DNA from: Thermoflexus sp040289485
Lineage (GTDB): Bacteria > Chloroflexota > Anaerolineae > Thermoflexales > Thermoflexaceae
Assembly (NCBI RefSeq): GCF_040289485.1
Contig: NZ_PSLG01000060.1
Coordinates: 1-12,581 of the forward strand
Direction: 5' to 3'
Length of the DNA: 12,581 nt
Shown here: piece after piece, positions 6,642 to 12,236 of the stretch
Layout: each line of letters begins with the position of its first letter
Position numbering within the stretch: the first letter of the stretch is position 1
The notes under the pieces: model-generated
Seen by the model: only the letters and a program-made list of their open reading frames with translations
Told to the model about the DNA's origin: nothing
Database searches by the model: none
Translations under genes and position numbers: made by a program

Positions 6642-7331
6642 ATGGTCGGGACAGAAGCGCCGATGCTGGTGATCACCGAGGGCGCCCTGGCCGGGCAGCG
6701 CTGGCCCATCGACCAAGAGGTGGTCCTCATCGGCCGCAGCGAGACCTGCGACCTGGTGTTGCCGGAGCGTCAGATCTCCCGCCAGCACGCCCGCCTGCGC
6801 CGCCAGGACGACGGTTATTACATCGAGGATCTGGGGAGCAAGAACGGGACGTTCCTGAACGGCCAGCCCCTCCCCCCTTTCGTCCCGCACCGTCTGAAGG
6901 ACGGCGATGAACTGGCCCTGGCCCTCTGCGTGCGCATGCGGTTCGTCAGCCCCGAGGTCACCCTTCCGCTGGAAGCCCCGCCCGCGCCGGCCCGCTTCTC
7001 CGGCCTCCGCATCGACCGAGCCGCCCGCCGGGTCTGGGCGAACGGCCGCGAGGTGGTCCCCCCGCTCTCCCCTGCCCAGTTTCGCGCCCTGGAGCGCCTG
7101 GCCCTCGCCCGCGGCGCGGTGGTCGGCCGGGAGGAACTGGTGGCCTATATCTGGCCCGAGGAGGATCCCCGCGGGGTCACCGAGCAGGCCCTGGACGCCC
7201 TGATCCGCCGGCTGCGGGAGCGGCTGGCCCAGGTCGACCCCGACCACGCTTACATCCTCACCGTGCGGGGCCACGGCTTCCGGCTGGCAGACATCCCGCT
7301 CCAGTTGCAGGGGGATCCGGAGGAAGGATGA
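6642..7331 (+). CDS. FHA-domain winged-helix transcriptional regulator
   Basis: A 229-residue two-domain protein, predicted to be a DNA-binding regulator that senses a phosphothreonine partner instead of receiving a phosphoryl group. Residues about 9-103 are an FHA domain: GR (31-32), SRQHA (46-50) and SKNGTFLNG (66-74) are the phosphopeptide-binding core, all intact. A proline-rich linker (about 104-117) leads to an OmpR/PhoB-type winged helix (about 118-216), with LSPAQFRALERLA, a VTEQALDALIRRLRERL recognition region and the wing VRGHGFRL (208-215). There is no receiver domain. The ATG at 6642 has GGAGG six bases upstream; a longer open frame to 6228 is not supported. The gene overlaps the next gene by 4 bases (ATGA). 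A Ser/Thr kinase partner is expected from the FHA family but none is in the window. The neighbouring histidine-kinase fragment is suggestive but need not be its partner. Confidence 0.9.
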   Translation: MVGTEAPMLVITEGALAGQRWPIDQEVVLIGRSETCDLVLPERQISRQHARLRRQDDGYYIEDLGSKNGTFLNGQPLPPFVPHRLKDGDELALALCVRMRFVSPEVTLPLEAPPAPARFSGLRIDRAARRVWANGREVVPPLSPAQFRALERLALARGAVVGREELVAYIWPEEDPRGVTEQALDALIRRLRERLAQVDPDHAYILTVRGHGFRLADIPLQLQGDPEEG

Positions 7332-7705
7332 AGCGGCCCTCCCGCTCCCGACAGGCGTCCGGGCGCGCGGCGGAGGCCTTCGTCGCCGCCGCCCTCGAAG
7401 CCCAGGGCTACTGCATCCGAGCCCGGAACTGGCGGTCGCCCTTCGGGGAGATCGATCTGATCGCCGAGGGCCACGGCTGGCTGGTTTTCGTCGAGGTGCG
7501 GGCCCGGCGGGGGGATCGGTTCGGGGCCCCAGAGGAGAGCGTGGGCCCCCGCAAACGCCAGCGCCTGCTCCAGACCGCCCTCGCCTACCTGGCCGGCCTC
7601 GAGGGACCGGAGCCCGCCTGGCGGATCGACTTGGCCGCCGTGACCCTCGACGCCCGGGGCCGCCCGGTGGCGGTGGCTTTCTTCGAGAACATCGGGGAAG
7701 CATAG
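7328..7705 (+). CDS. yraN: YraN (UPF0102) family nuclease-like protein
   Basis: A 125-residue protein of the UPF0102/YraN family, which has a restriction-endonuclease-like fold; its biological role is poorly defined. Seen: GRAAEAFVAAAL (12-23), the N-terminal helix motif, where families usually show GE.A; ARNWR (32-36); GEIDLIA (40-46); and FVEVRAR (54-60). The E41/D43 and E56-V57-R58 elements correspond to the acidic and E-x-K-like nuclease positions, with Arg in place of the usual Lys. Length is typical (about 110-130). Its ATG overlaps the TGA of the FHA regulator (ATGA), implying translational coupling. It ends 21 bases from the convergent thpR stop, with no clear terminator between. Family membership is secure; function is not. 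Confidence 0.9.
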   Translation: MKRPSRSRQASGRAAEAFVAAALEAQGYCIRARNWRSPFGEIDLIAEGHGWLVFVEVRARRGDRFGAPEESVGPRKRQRLLQTALAYLAGLEGPEPAWRIDLAAVTLDARGRPVAVAFFENIGEA

Positions 7706-7726
7706 GCCACAGACGGCGCGGGCTCC

Positions 7727-8317
7727 TTACGCGGGGCCTCGCAACGGGATGCGGACGATCGGCGTGTAGCGGGCGCCCTCCGGATGGAGGTCGCTGCGCA
7801 TCAACGTGATCTCCGCCGCGCGCACCTCCCCCAGCCGCTCCACGGAGGTCCGGCCGACCACCTCGGCGATCCGATGGTGATGGGCCGGCGTCGCCTCCCG
7901 GGCGACGCGGCCCAGGGTCAGATGGGGCTGATACGGGCGGTCCTCCGGCGGGTAGCCCAGTTTCTGCATGCTGGCCTCCACCATCCGCTGGAAGCCCGCC
8001 AAGGCCCGCGTGGGATCTCCCACGCCGACCCAGATCACGCGGGGGTGGCGGACGTCGGGGAAGCAGCCGAGGCCCTCGACCACGAAGACGAAGGGCCCCC
8101 GCTCCAGCGCCAGGCCTCGCAACGCTGCAATGACCTCGTCGACCTGGGCCATCGGGACCATGCCCAGGAACTTGAGGGTGAGGTGGATGCCCTCCGGGCG
8201 GACCCACCGGATGGGCACCTCGCGGAGCTCCCGGCGCAGATGCTCCTGGATCTCGGCCAGCCGCTGCTGGAGCGCCTCCGGCATCTCAATGGCGATGAAG
8301 GCGCGCACTGCCACCAT
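7727..8317 (-). CDS. thpR: RNA 2',3'-cyclic phosphodiesterase (2H family)
   Basis: Predicted 2H phosphoesterase that opens 2',3'-cyclic phosphate RNA ends to 2'-phosphate; earlier called 2'-5' RNA ligase. The 196 residues match the family's usual length. The N-terminal MVAVRAFIAIEMP is typical, and both catalytic HxTx motifs are present: HLTL (45-48, H45/T47) and HLTL (132-135, H132/T134), related by the pseudo-twofold symmetry of the fold. The start at 8317 is chosen because GGAGGT lies six bases upstream and the family's RAFIAI strand begins at once; an in-frame ATG at 8401 would add 28 residues lying in a terminator hairpin. It is convergent with yraN. It is separated from the upstream lectin-fold gene by a strong terminator, so it needs its own promoter within 8318-8363 or depends on read-through; no clear promoter was seen there. 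Confidence 0.93.
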   Translation of the reverse strand: MVAVRAFIAIEMPEALQQRLAEIQEHLRRELREVPIRWVRPEGIHLTLKFLGMVPMAQVDEVIAALRGLALERGPFVFVVEGLGCFPDVRHPRVIWVGVGDPTRALAGFQRMVEASMQKLGYPPEDRPYQPHLTLGRVAREATPAHHHRIAEVVGRTSVERLGEVRAAEITLMRSDLHPEGARYTPIVRIPLRGPA

Positions 8318-8363
8318 ACCCGGACCTCCGGCGTTGTGGAGCGGGGGCGATCGTCGATCCCGC

Positions 8364-8405
8364 AAAAGGCGATGGTGGTGCGGCGCCCGGTGCACCACCA
8401 TCGCC
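8364..8405 (-). terminator. Intrinsic terminator of the pgk unit
   Basis: A perfect 14-bp inverted repeat, GGCGATGGTGGTGC (8368-8381) and its complement at 8392-8405, encloses a 10-base loop. On the minus strand it is followed by TTTT (8367-8364). It begins 12 bases after the stop of the lectin-fold gene, so it should end the pgk transcript. The next 40 bases hold the leader of thpR, with a smaller GCGGG/CCCGC stem at 8341-8363. Confidence 0.75.
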
Positions 8406-8416
8406 CCCTCCCCATT

Positions 8417-9199
8417 TTAGAGGATTTCTGCCCATCCATCGCCGGCCTCGATCGCCACCCGCCGCAGGATCAGGGCCTGGGGTTGGGGGACTTCCAGGAA
8501 GCCGCTGGCGATCCCCCGCTCCGGATCCAGGCGGAGGAACTGGTTGTCCACCCAGGCCACGAACCCCAAGGGCCCTGCGGGCGCAAAGGGGGCTGTGTGC
8601 ACGGGGACCTCGTCGACCGCGAAGGTCACGCGGTCCCGCTCCCAGCGGATCTCGTAACGATGCCATGCCGTCCAATCGAGATCCTCTAGGAGGCGCTGGG
8701 AGACGGCCATCCAGCGCCTCCCCAGGCCCACGGCTGCCCGGGCGATGCGGGGATGGGCCAGCCACCGATAGACCCGCGAGGCCCACCCGGGAGGGAGGGG
8801 AAGGCGCGGGGCCCTCAGGCTGCGCCAGACCATCGCCCGCCACCCCGGGCCGGGATCATCCGGGGAGAGGGCCAGACGGGAGGGGGAGGAAGCGAAGAAG
8901 AACCAGACGGCCGAGGGCGGGGCGGCGAGGGCGCCCGGGAGAGCCCCCGCGTTCCAGAACCCGAACCCGGCGGTCCCCACCCACCCGTCCGCCGGCGCCG
9001 AGAAGCGGGCCTCCACCGTCAGGCGAACCGGGGGGCGCCACCGGAGGCGGGCGCCACTGTAGTCATCCACTTGGGCATCCGCATAGCGATCCCCCGGCTG
9101 CGGGAGCAACTGCAACACCAGGCCCTCGGGGCCCTCGAAGACCTCGGCCGCCCCCATGGTCATCCGCACCCAGGGCCGGCCTGGGGGCGTGGGCCGCAT
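8417..9199 (-). CDS. Concanavalin-A-like (GH16-like) domain protein, function unknown
   Basis: A 260-residue protein with no signal peptide. Its pattern resembles a single jelly-roll lectin/glucanase domain: alternating hydrophobic strands such as VRLTVEARFSAP (58-69), a glycine-rich turn GTAGFGFWN (75-83), AVWFFFAS (97-104), WHRYEIRWERDRVTFAVDE (179-197), and GPLGFVAWVDNQFLRL (209-224). The last two are typical of GH16-type proteins, where a strand reading Y.I.W....V.F.VD is followed by an aromatic carbohydrate face. The catalytic E[ILV]D..E signature of GH16 is not present, so a hydrolase role is doubtful; binding is more likely. An insert of about 60 residues rich in Arg and Trp (about 110-170) interrupts the fold. 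The ATG at 9199 has AGGAGG five bases upstream. It starts 14 bases after the pgk stop and ends at a strong terminator, so it is co-transcribed with pgk. No named family is recognised with certainty. Confidence 0.75.
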   Translation of the reverse strand: MRPTPPGRPWVRMTMGAAEVFEGPEGLVLQLLPQPGDRYADAQVDDYSGARLRWRPPVRLTVEARFSAPADGWVGTAGFGFWNAGALPGALAAPPSAVWFFFASSPSRLALSPDDPGPGWRAMVWRSLRAPRLPLPPGWASRVYRWLAHPRIARAAVGLGRRWMAVSQRLLEDLDWTAWHRYEIRWERDRVTFAVDEVPVHTAPFAPAGPLGFVAWVDNQFLRLDPERGIASGFLEVPQPQALILRRVAIEAGDGWAEIL

Positions 9200-9213
9200 C
9201 GGGCCTCCTCGCC

Positions 9214-10392
9214 TCAGGCAGAGGGCCGATCCTGGAGGGCGGCGATGCCCGGGAGGAGGCGCCCTTCCAGGAACTCCAAACTGGCGCCCCCGCCGGTGGA
9301 GATATGGGTGATGCGATCGGCCACGCCGGCGGCGTGGACGGCGGCCACCGAATCGCCGCCCCCCACGATGCTCACCGCCCCGCTGTCGGCCACCGCCCGG
9401 GCGATGGCGAAGGTGCCCTCCGCGAAACGCGGGAACTCGAAGACCCCCATAGGGCCGTTCCAGACGATCATCGCCGCCCGCCGGATCTCCTCGGTGTAGC
9501 GGGCCACGGTCTGGGGGCCGATGTCTAGGATCCGCCAGCCGGGCGGCACCCCGTCGACTAGGACCACCCGGGCCGGGGCGTCGGGGGCGAAGGCCTCTGC
9601 GATCACCACGTCCACAGGCAGCCAGAGGCGCTCCCCACCCTGGTCCAGCAGGCGCCGGGCCGTCTCCAGGGCCTCATCCTCCACCAGCGAATCGCCCACG
9701 CTGTAGCCTATCGCCTTCAGAAAGGTGTTGGCCATCCCCCCGCCGATCAGCACCCGATCGGCCCGGGCCAGGAGGCTCTCGATCACCCCGATCTTGTCGG
9801 AGATCTTGGCACCACCCAGGATGGCCACGAAGGGGCGGGCAGGTTGGGTGAGGACCTGGCTCAGGTAGCGGATCTCCTTTTCCATCAGGAAACCGGCCAC
9901 CACCGGCAGGTAACGGGCGATAGCCTCCACCGAGGCGTGGGCGCGGTGGGCGGCCCCAAAGGCGTCGTTGACGCAGAGGTCCCCCAGACGCGCCAGCCGG
10001 CGCGCGAACTCGGGGTCGTTCTTCTCCTCCTCGGGGTGGAAGCGAAGGTTCTCCAAAAGCAGCACCTGCCCGGGCTGGAGGGCAGCGGCCTGTGCCTCCA
10101 CCTCCGGCCCGACGCAATCGGGGGCCATCTGGACCGGCCGGCCGAGCAGCGCGCTCAGGCGCTCGGCCACCGGCCGCAGGCTGTAGGCCGGGTCGGGTTT
10201 CTTCGGGCGGCCCAGATGGGACATCACGATCACGGCGGCGCCCTGCTCCAGGAGATACTGCAGCGTGGGCAGGGCGGCCCGGATGCGGGTGTCATCCGTC
10301 ACCCGGCCCTCCGCGATGGGGACGTTGAAATCCACACGGACCAGCACGCGGCGGCCGCGGACGTCGACATCGCGCACCGTCATCTTGTTCAT
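9214..10392 (-). CDS. pgk: Phosphoglycerate kinase
   Basis: Glycolytic and gluconeogenic enzyme that transfers phosphate from 1,3-bisphosphoglycerate to ADP; cytoplasmic monomer with two Rossmann-like lobes. The 392 residues are the normal length. Seen: RVLVRVDFNVPI near the N-terminus, followed by D and R residues of the phosphoglycerate site; SHLGRPK (about 58-64); ILGGAKISDKIGVIESL in the hinge and nucleotide lobe; GGGMANTFL; WNGPMGVFE; and GGGDSVAAV near the C-terminus. All hallmarks are intact. The first ATG (10392) has AGGAGGT five bases upstream; a second ATG three codons later is less well placed. It leads a two-gene unit with the lectin-fold gene 14 bases downstream. Neither gap nor tpiA is in the window, so the gene stands apart from a classical glycolytic cluster. 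Confidence 0.98.
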   Translation of the reverse strand: MNKMTVRDVDVRGRRVLVRVDFNVPIAEGRVTDDTRIRAALPTLQYLLEQGAAVIVMSHLGRPKKPDPAYSLRPVAERLSALLGRPVQMAPDCVGPEVEAQAAALQPGQVLLLENLRFHPEEEKNDPEFARRLARLGDLCVNDAFGAAHRAHASVEAIARYLPVVAGFLMEKEIRYLSQVLTQPARPFVAILGGAKISDKIGVIESLLARADRVLIGGGMANTFLKAIGYSVGDSLVEDEALETARRLLDQGGERLWLPVDVVIAEAFAPDAPARVVLVDGVPPGWRILDIGPQTVARYTEEIRRAAMIVWNGPMGVFEFPRFAEGTFAIARAVADSGAVSIVGGGDSVAAVHAAGVADRITHISTGGGASLEFLEGRLLPGIAALQDRPSA

Positions 10393-10441
10393 CGGCCACC
10401 TCCTGCGTCAGCGCGAGGATCCAGAAAGCCCCCCGGACCCC

Positions 10442-10469
10442 AGTATAGAGGCCCGCCGGAAAGGCGCAA
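10442..10469 (-). promoter_or_regulatory. Candidate promoter of pgk
   Basis: On the minus strand, TATACT (10447-10442) is followed by GGGG. A partial -35, TTGCGC (10469-10464), lies upstream with 16-base spacing. The -10 is 50 bases from the pgk ATG. The -10 matches consensus at five of six bases; the -35 matches at only three. Confidence 0.45.
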
Positions 10470-10506
10470 GGGACAAACGGAAGGTCCGAAGCGCAAAAGG
10501 ATTCAC

Positions 10507-10543
10507 AAAAAGGCCGGGGCAGGGAACGATTCCCTGCCCCGGC
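10507..10543 (-). terminator. Intrinsic terminator of the BMP lipoprotein gene
   Basis: A perfect 14-bp stem, GCCGGGGCAGGGAA (10513-10526) with its complement at 10530-10543, closes a 3-base loop (CGA). On the minus strand it is followed after one base by TTTTT (10511-10507). It starts 31 bases after the lipoprotein stop, making that gene a single-gene transcription unit. Confidence 0.9.
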
Positions 10544-10573
10544 GGTGTCCCGGCCCTCGGTCTGGGGGCGGCT

Positions 10574-11608
10574 TTACGGCTTGGCTGGCGGGACGTTGGT
10601 CTGGATGGTGCCGTCGGCCAGGCCCTTCTCGATCTCCGCCAGTTTCTGACGGACCTCCTGGGGGACCTGGCTCTCCAGGTCGTGGAAGGGGGCCAGCCGG
10701 ACCGGGCCGATCACGTTGCCGCCCTTCCACTTGCCTTCCATCGCCGCCTGGATCAACCGGAAGGTGCCCTCGGTGAGGTCCTTCATGGCGCTGGTGAGCA
10801 GCACGCTGCGGGCCTCGGGCACCGTGTAATACTGGTCGACGTCCACCCCGATGGCCAGGCACTTCTTGGTCTCGGCGCAGGCGATGAGGGCGCCATTGCC
10901 CGTCTTGCCACCCGCCCCGAAGACCACGTCCACACCCTTATCCACCAGGGAGAGGGCCGTCGACTTGCCCCATTCCGGATCCGTGAAGGTCTTGTCCAGC
11001 CCCACGTCGTTGTGGTAGACCACCAACACCTCGACGTTGGGCCGCACGTATTTGGCCCCGGCCCGATAGCCCTCGCCGAAGCGCCAGACCGGCGGGACGG
11101 CGTCGGTGCCCAGCACGGCGCCGATCTTGCCGGTCTTGCTCATCAGGGCGGCCAGGGCGCCGGCCATGAAGCCGGCCTTGTCCTCTTCGAAGATCAGCCC
11201 GGCCACGTTCTCGATGGGGGTCTCCTGGAACTGATCCACACCGATGAATTTCACGTTGGGATACTTCTTCGCGGCCTCCCGCGTGGCCTCGCCCAGGGCG
11301 AAGCCGACGGTGACGATCACATCGTAGCCGGCGTCGGCGAACTGGGCGATGTTCTTCATGTAATCGTTGGGGTCCTGGGTCTCGATGTACTTGGCCTCGA
11401 CGCCCAGCTCCTTGACGGCCTTCTGGACCCCCTCCCAGGTCCCCTGGTTGAAGGACTTGTCGTCGATCTTCCCCACGTCCGTGACCAGGCCGACGCGGAA
11501 CTTCTTGGCCGGCGGGGCCGTGGGGGCCGGGGCCGGCGGCGCACAGGCCGAGATCAGCAGCCCCAGGAGCACCGGGATCAGGATCGCCCGCAGGGTCTTC
11601 TTCGACAT
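10574..11608 (-). CDS. BMP/PnrA-family substrate-binding lipoprotein
   Basis: Periplasmic-type binding lipoprotein of the basic membrane protein (BMP) family, whose characterised members bind purine nucleosides for ABC import. The 344-residue precursor starts MSKKTLRAILIPVLLGLL and has the lipobox LISAC, with C22 as the lipidated residue; a Pro/Ala-rich tether (23-35) follows. The mature domain begins FRVGLVTDVGKIDDKSFNQ; DDKSFN (49-54) is the family's ligand-site motif. VGFALGEAT (101-109), GADVVFGAGG-like GVDVVFGAGG (225-234) and IGVDVDQY (253-260) are conserved strands of the two lobes. The ATG at 11608 has GAGGAGGT at good spacing; the frame's extension to 11812 is not supported. No ABC permease or ATPase gene lies beside it, and it has its own promoter and terminator, so its transporter must be elsewhere. 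Nucleoside is the family-based expectation; the ligand is unproven. Confidence 0.93.
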   Translation of the reverse strand: MSKKTLRAILIPVLLGLLISACAPPAPAPTAPPAKKFRVGLVTDVGKIDDKSFNQGTWEGVQKAVKELGVEAKYIETQDPNDYMKNIAQFADAGYDVIVTVGFALGEATREAAKKYPNVKFIGVDQFQETPIENVAGLIFEEDKAGFMAGALAALMSKTGKIGAVLGTDAVPPVWRFGEGYRAGAKYVRPNVEVLVVYHNDVGLDKTFTDPEWGKSTALSLVDKGVDVVFGAGGKTGNGALIACAETKKCLAIGVDVDQYYTVPEARSVLLTSAMKDLTEGTFRLIQAAMEGKWKGGNVIGPVRLAPFHDLESQVPQEVRQKLAEIEKGLADGTIQTNVPPAKP

Positions 11609-11659
11609 CGCAACCTCCTCTCCTCCGTCACAGGAATCACCGGGCCAGGACACGCCCCC

Positions 11660-11689
11660 ATTATAAGGGAGATTCTCTGGATCCGACAA
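11660..11689 (-). promoter_or_regulatory. Promoter of the BMP lipoprotein gene
   Basis: On the minus strand a perfect TATAAT (11665-11660), followed by GGGGG, lies 51 bases before the start codon. TTGTCG (11689-11684, four of six matches to TTGACA) lies 18 bases upstream of it. This is the best sigma-70-type promoter in the window. Confidence 0.65.
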
Positions 11690-11716
11690 GGCCGCTCCGC
11701 CCTTGGGTTCGGGTCC

Positions 11717-11736
11717 GCCGGCGGCGCGCCGCCAGC
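11717..11736. repeat. GC-rich near-palindrome in the divergent intergenic region
   Basis: GGCGGCGCGCCGCC (11720-11733) is a perfect 14-bp palindrome, extending to 20 bp with one mismatch pair. It lies just upstream of the BMP promoter. It could be a protein-binding site or chance in this base composition. Confidence 0.3.
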
Positions 11737-11814
11737 GTTTTCCTGAACTCCCCCGATAAAAATGATCCGCCTGATCGAAATCCCCCGCCGGATGGAACAT
11801 CGTACGCGCCATAG

Positions 11815-11830
11815 TGTGACAAATGCCACA
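11815..11830. promoter_or_regulatory. CRP/FNR-like binding site candidate
   Basis: TGTGACAAATGCCACA fits the TGTGA-N6-TCACA consensus of CRP-type regulators, with one mismatch in ten. It lies between the divergent BMP and arsR genes, 59 bases before the arsR ATG. No CRP-family gene is in the window, so the regulator is unknown. Confidence 0.4.
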
Positions 11831-11843
11831 AGCTTGGGGACCG

Positions 11844-11879
11844 CCTTCCGGTTATCCTGTTAATCGGATAACCGGAAGG
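11844..11879. promoter_or_regulatory. Perfect inverted repeat, probable ArsR operator
   Basis: CCTTCCGGTTATCC (11844-11857) and its exact complement (11866-11879) are separated by TGTTAATC. It ends 10 bases before the arsR start codon, overlapping where the promoter and ribosome site must lie. ArsR-family repressors usually bind such dyads in their own promoter, so autorepression is the likely role. It is on the leader side and has no T-run after it, so it is not a terminator. The core GGTTATCC...GGATAACC is the likely recognition sequence. Confidence 0.7.
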
Positions 11880-11889
11880 GGAGCGTACG

Positions 11890-12213
11890 ATGGAACGGCC
11901 GACGCGCCAGGAGGTCCTTCGCTGGCATGCCGAGATCTGTGCCGGGCTGGCCGATCCCACCCGCATCCTCATCCTTTATGAACTGGCGGAGGGGCCGCGG
12001 ACAGGCACCGAACTGGCCCGCCGCCTGGGCCTTCCCCAATCCACCGTCGCCCGCCACCTCCGGGTCCTGGCCTCCCGGGGCCTGGTGATCCCCTCCCGCA
12101 AAGGCGGCGTGGTCGAATATCTGCTGGCCGATCATCGCGTCCTCCAGGCCCTGGATCTGATGCGGGCCGTCCTGATCGATCGGGTCCATCCATATCGGCA
12201 CATCGCCGGATGA
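11890..12213 (+). CDS. ArsR-family winged-helix transcriptional repressor
   Basis: A 107-residue dimeric repressor. HAEICAGLADPTRILILYEL (13-32) is the typical ArsR first-helix region with a DPTR motif. GTELARRLGLPQSTVARHLRVL (39-60) is the helix-turn-helix with recognition helix, and GLVIPSRKGGVVEYLL (64-79) is the wing. The metal-binding ELCVCDL motif of ArsR/SmtB is absent: the equivalent position reads TGTELAR. The only cysteine is C17. His residues H100 and H104 at the C-terminus could still be ligands. It starts 10 bases after a perfect dyad, so it is probably autoregulated. It is 23 bases upstream of the DsrE-like gene and almost certainly co-transcribed with it. That pairing points towards a sulfur-related or redox cue rather than arsenic; this is inference. 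Confidence 0.92.
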   Translation: MERPTRQEVLRWHAEICAGLADPTRILILYELAEGPRTGTELARRLGLPQSTVARHLRVLASRGLVIPSRKGGVVEYLLADHRVLQALDLMRAVLIDRVHPYRHIAG

Positions 12214-12236
12214 AACCGTGGCCGGGAGGAGCACCC

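Noticed and set aside
7706..7726. Terminator between convergent yraN and thpR
   Set aside because: No stem with a T-run was found in or around the 21-base gap.
6546..8207. A 553-codon minus-strand open frame across the FHA regulator and yraN
   Set aside because: It is antisense to two genes with intact conserved motifs, and its translation has no recognisable domain.
11609..11812. N-terminal extension of the BMP lipoprotein to an ATG at 11812
   Set aside because: The extension would bury the signal peptide and lipobox and spans the promoter; the ATG at 11608 has a strong ribosome site.
11844..11879. The perfect dyad before arsR as a terminator of upstream transcription
   Set aside because: There is no T-run on either side, and the upstream gene is divergent, so no transcript needs ending there.
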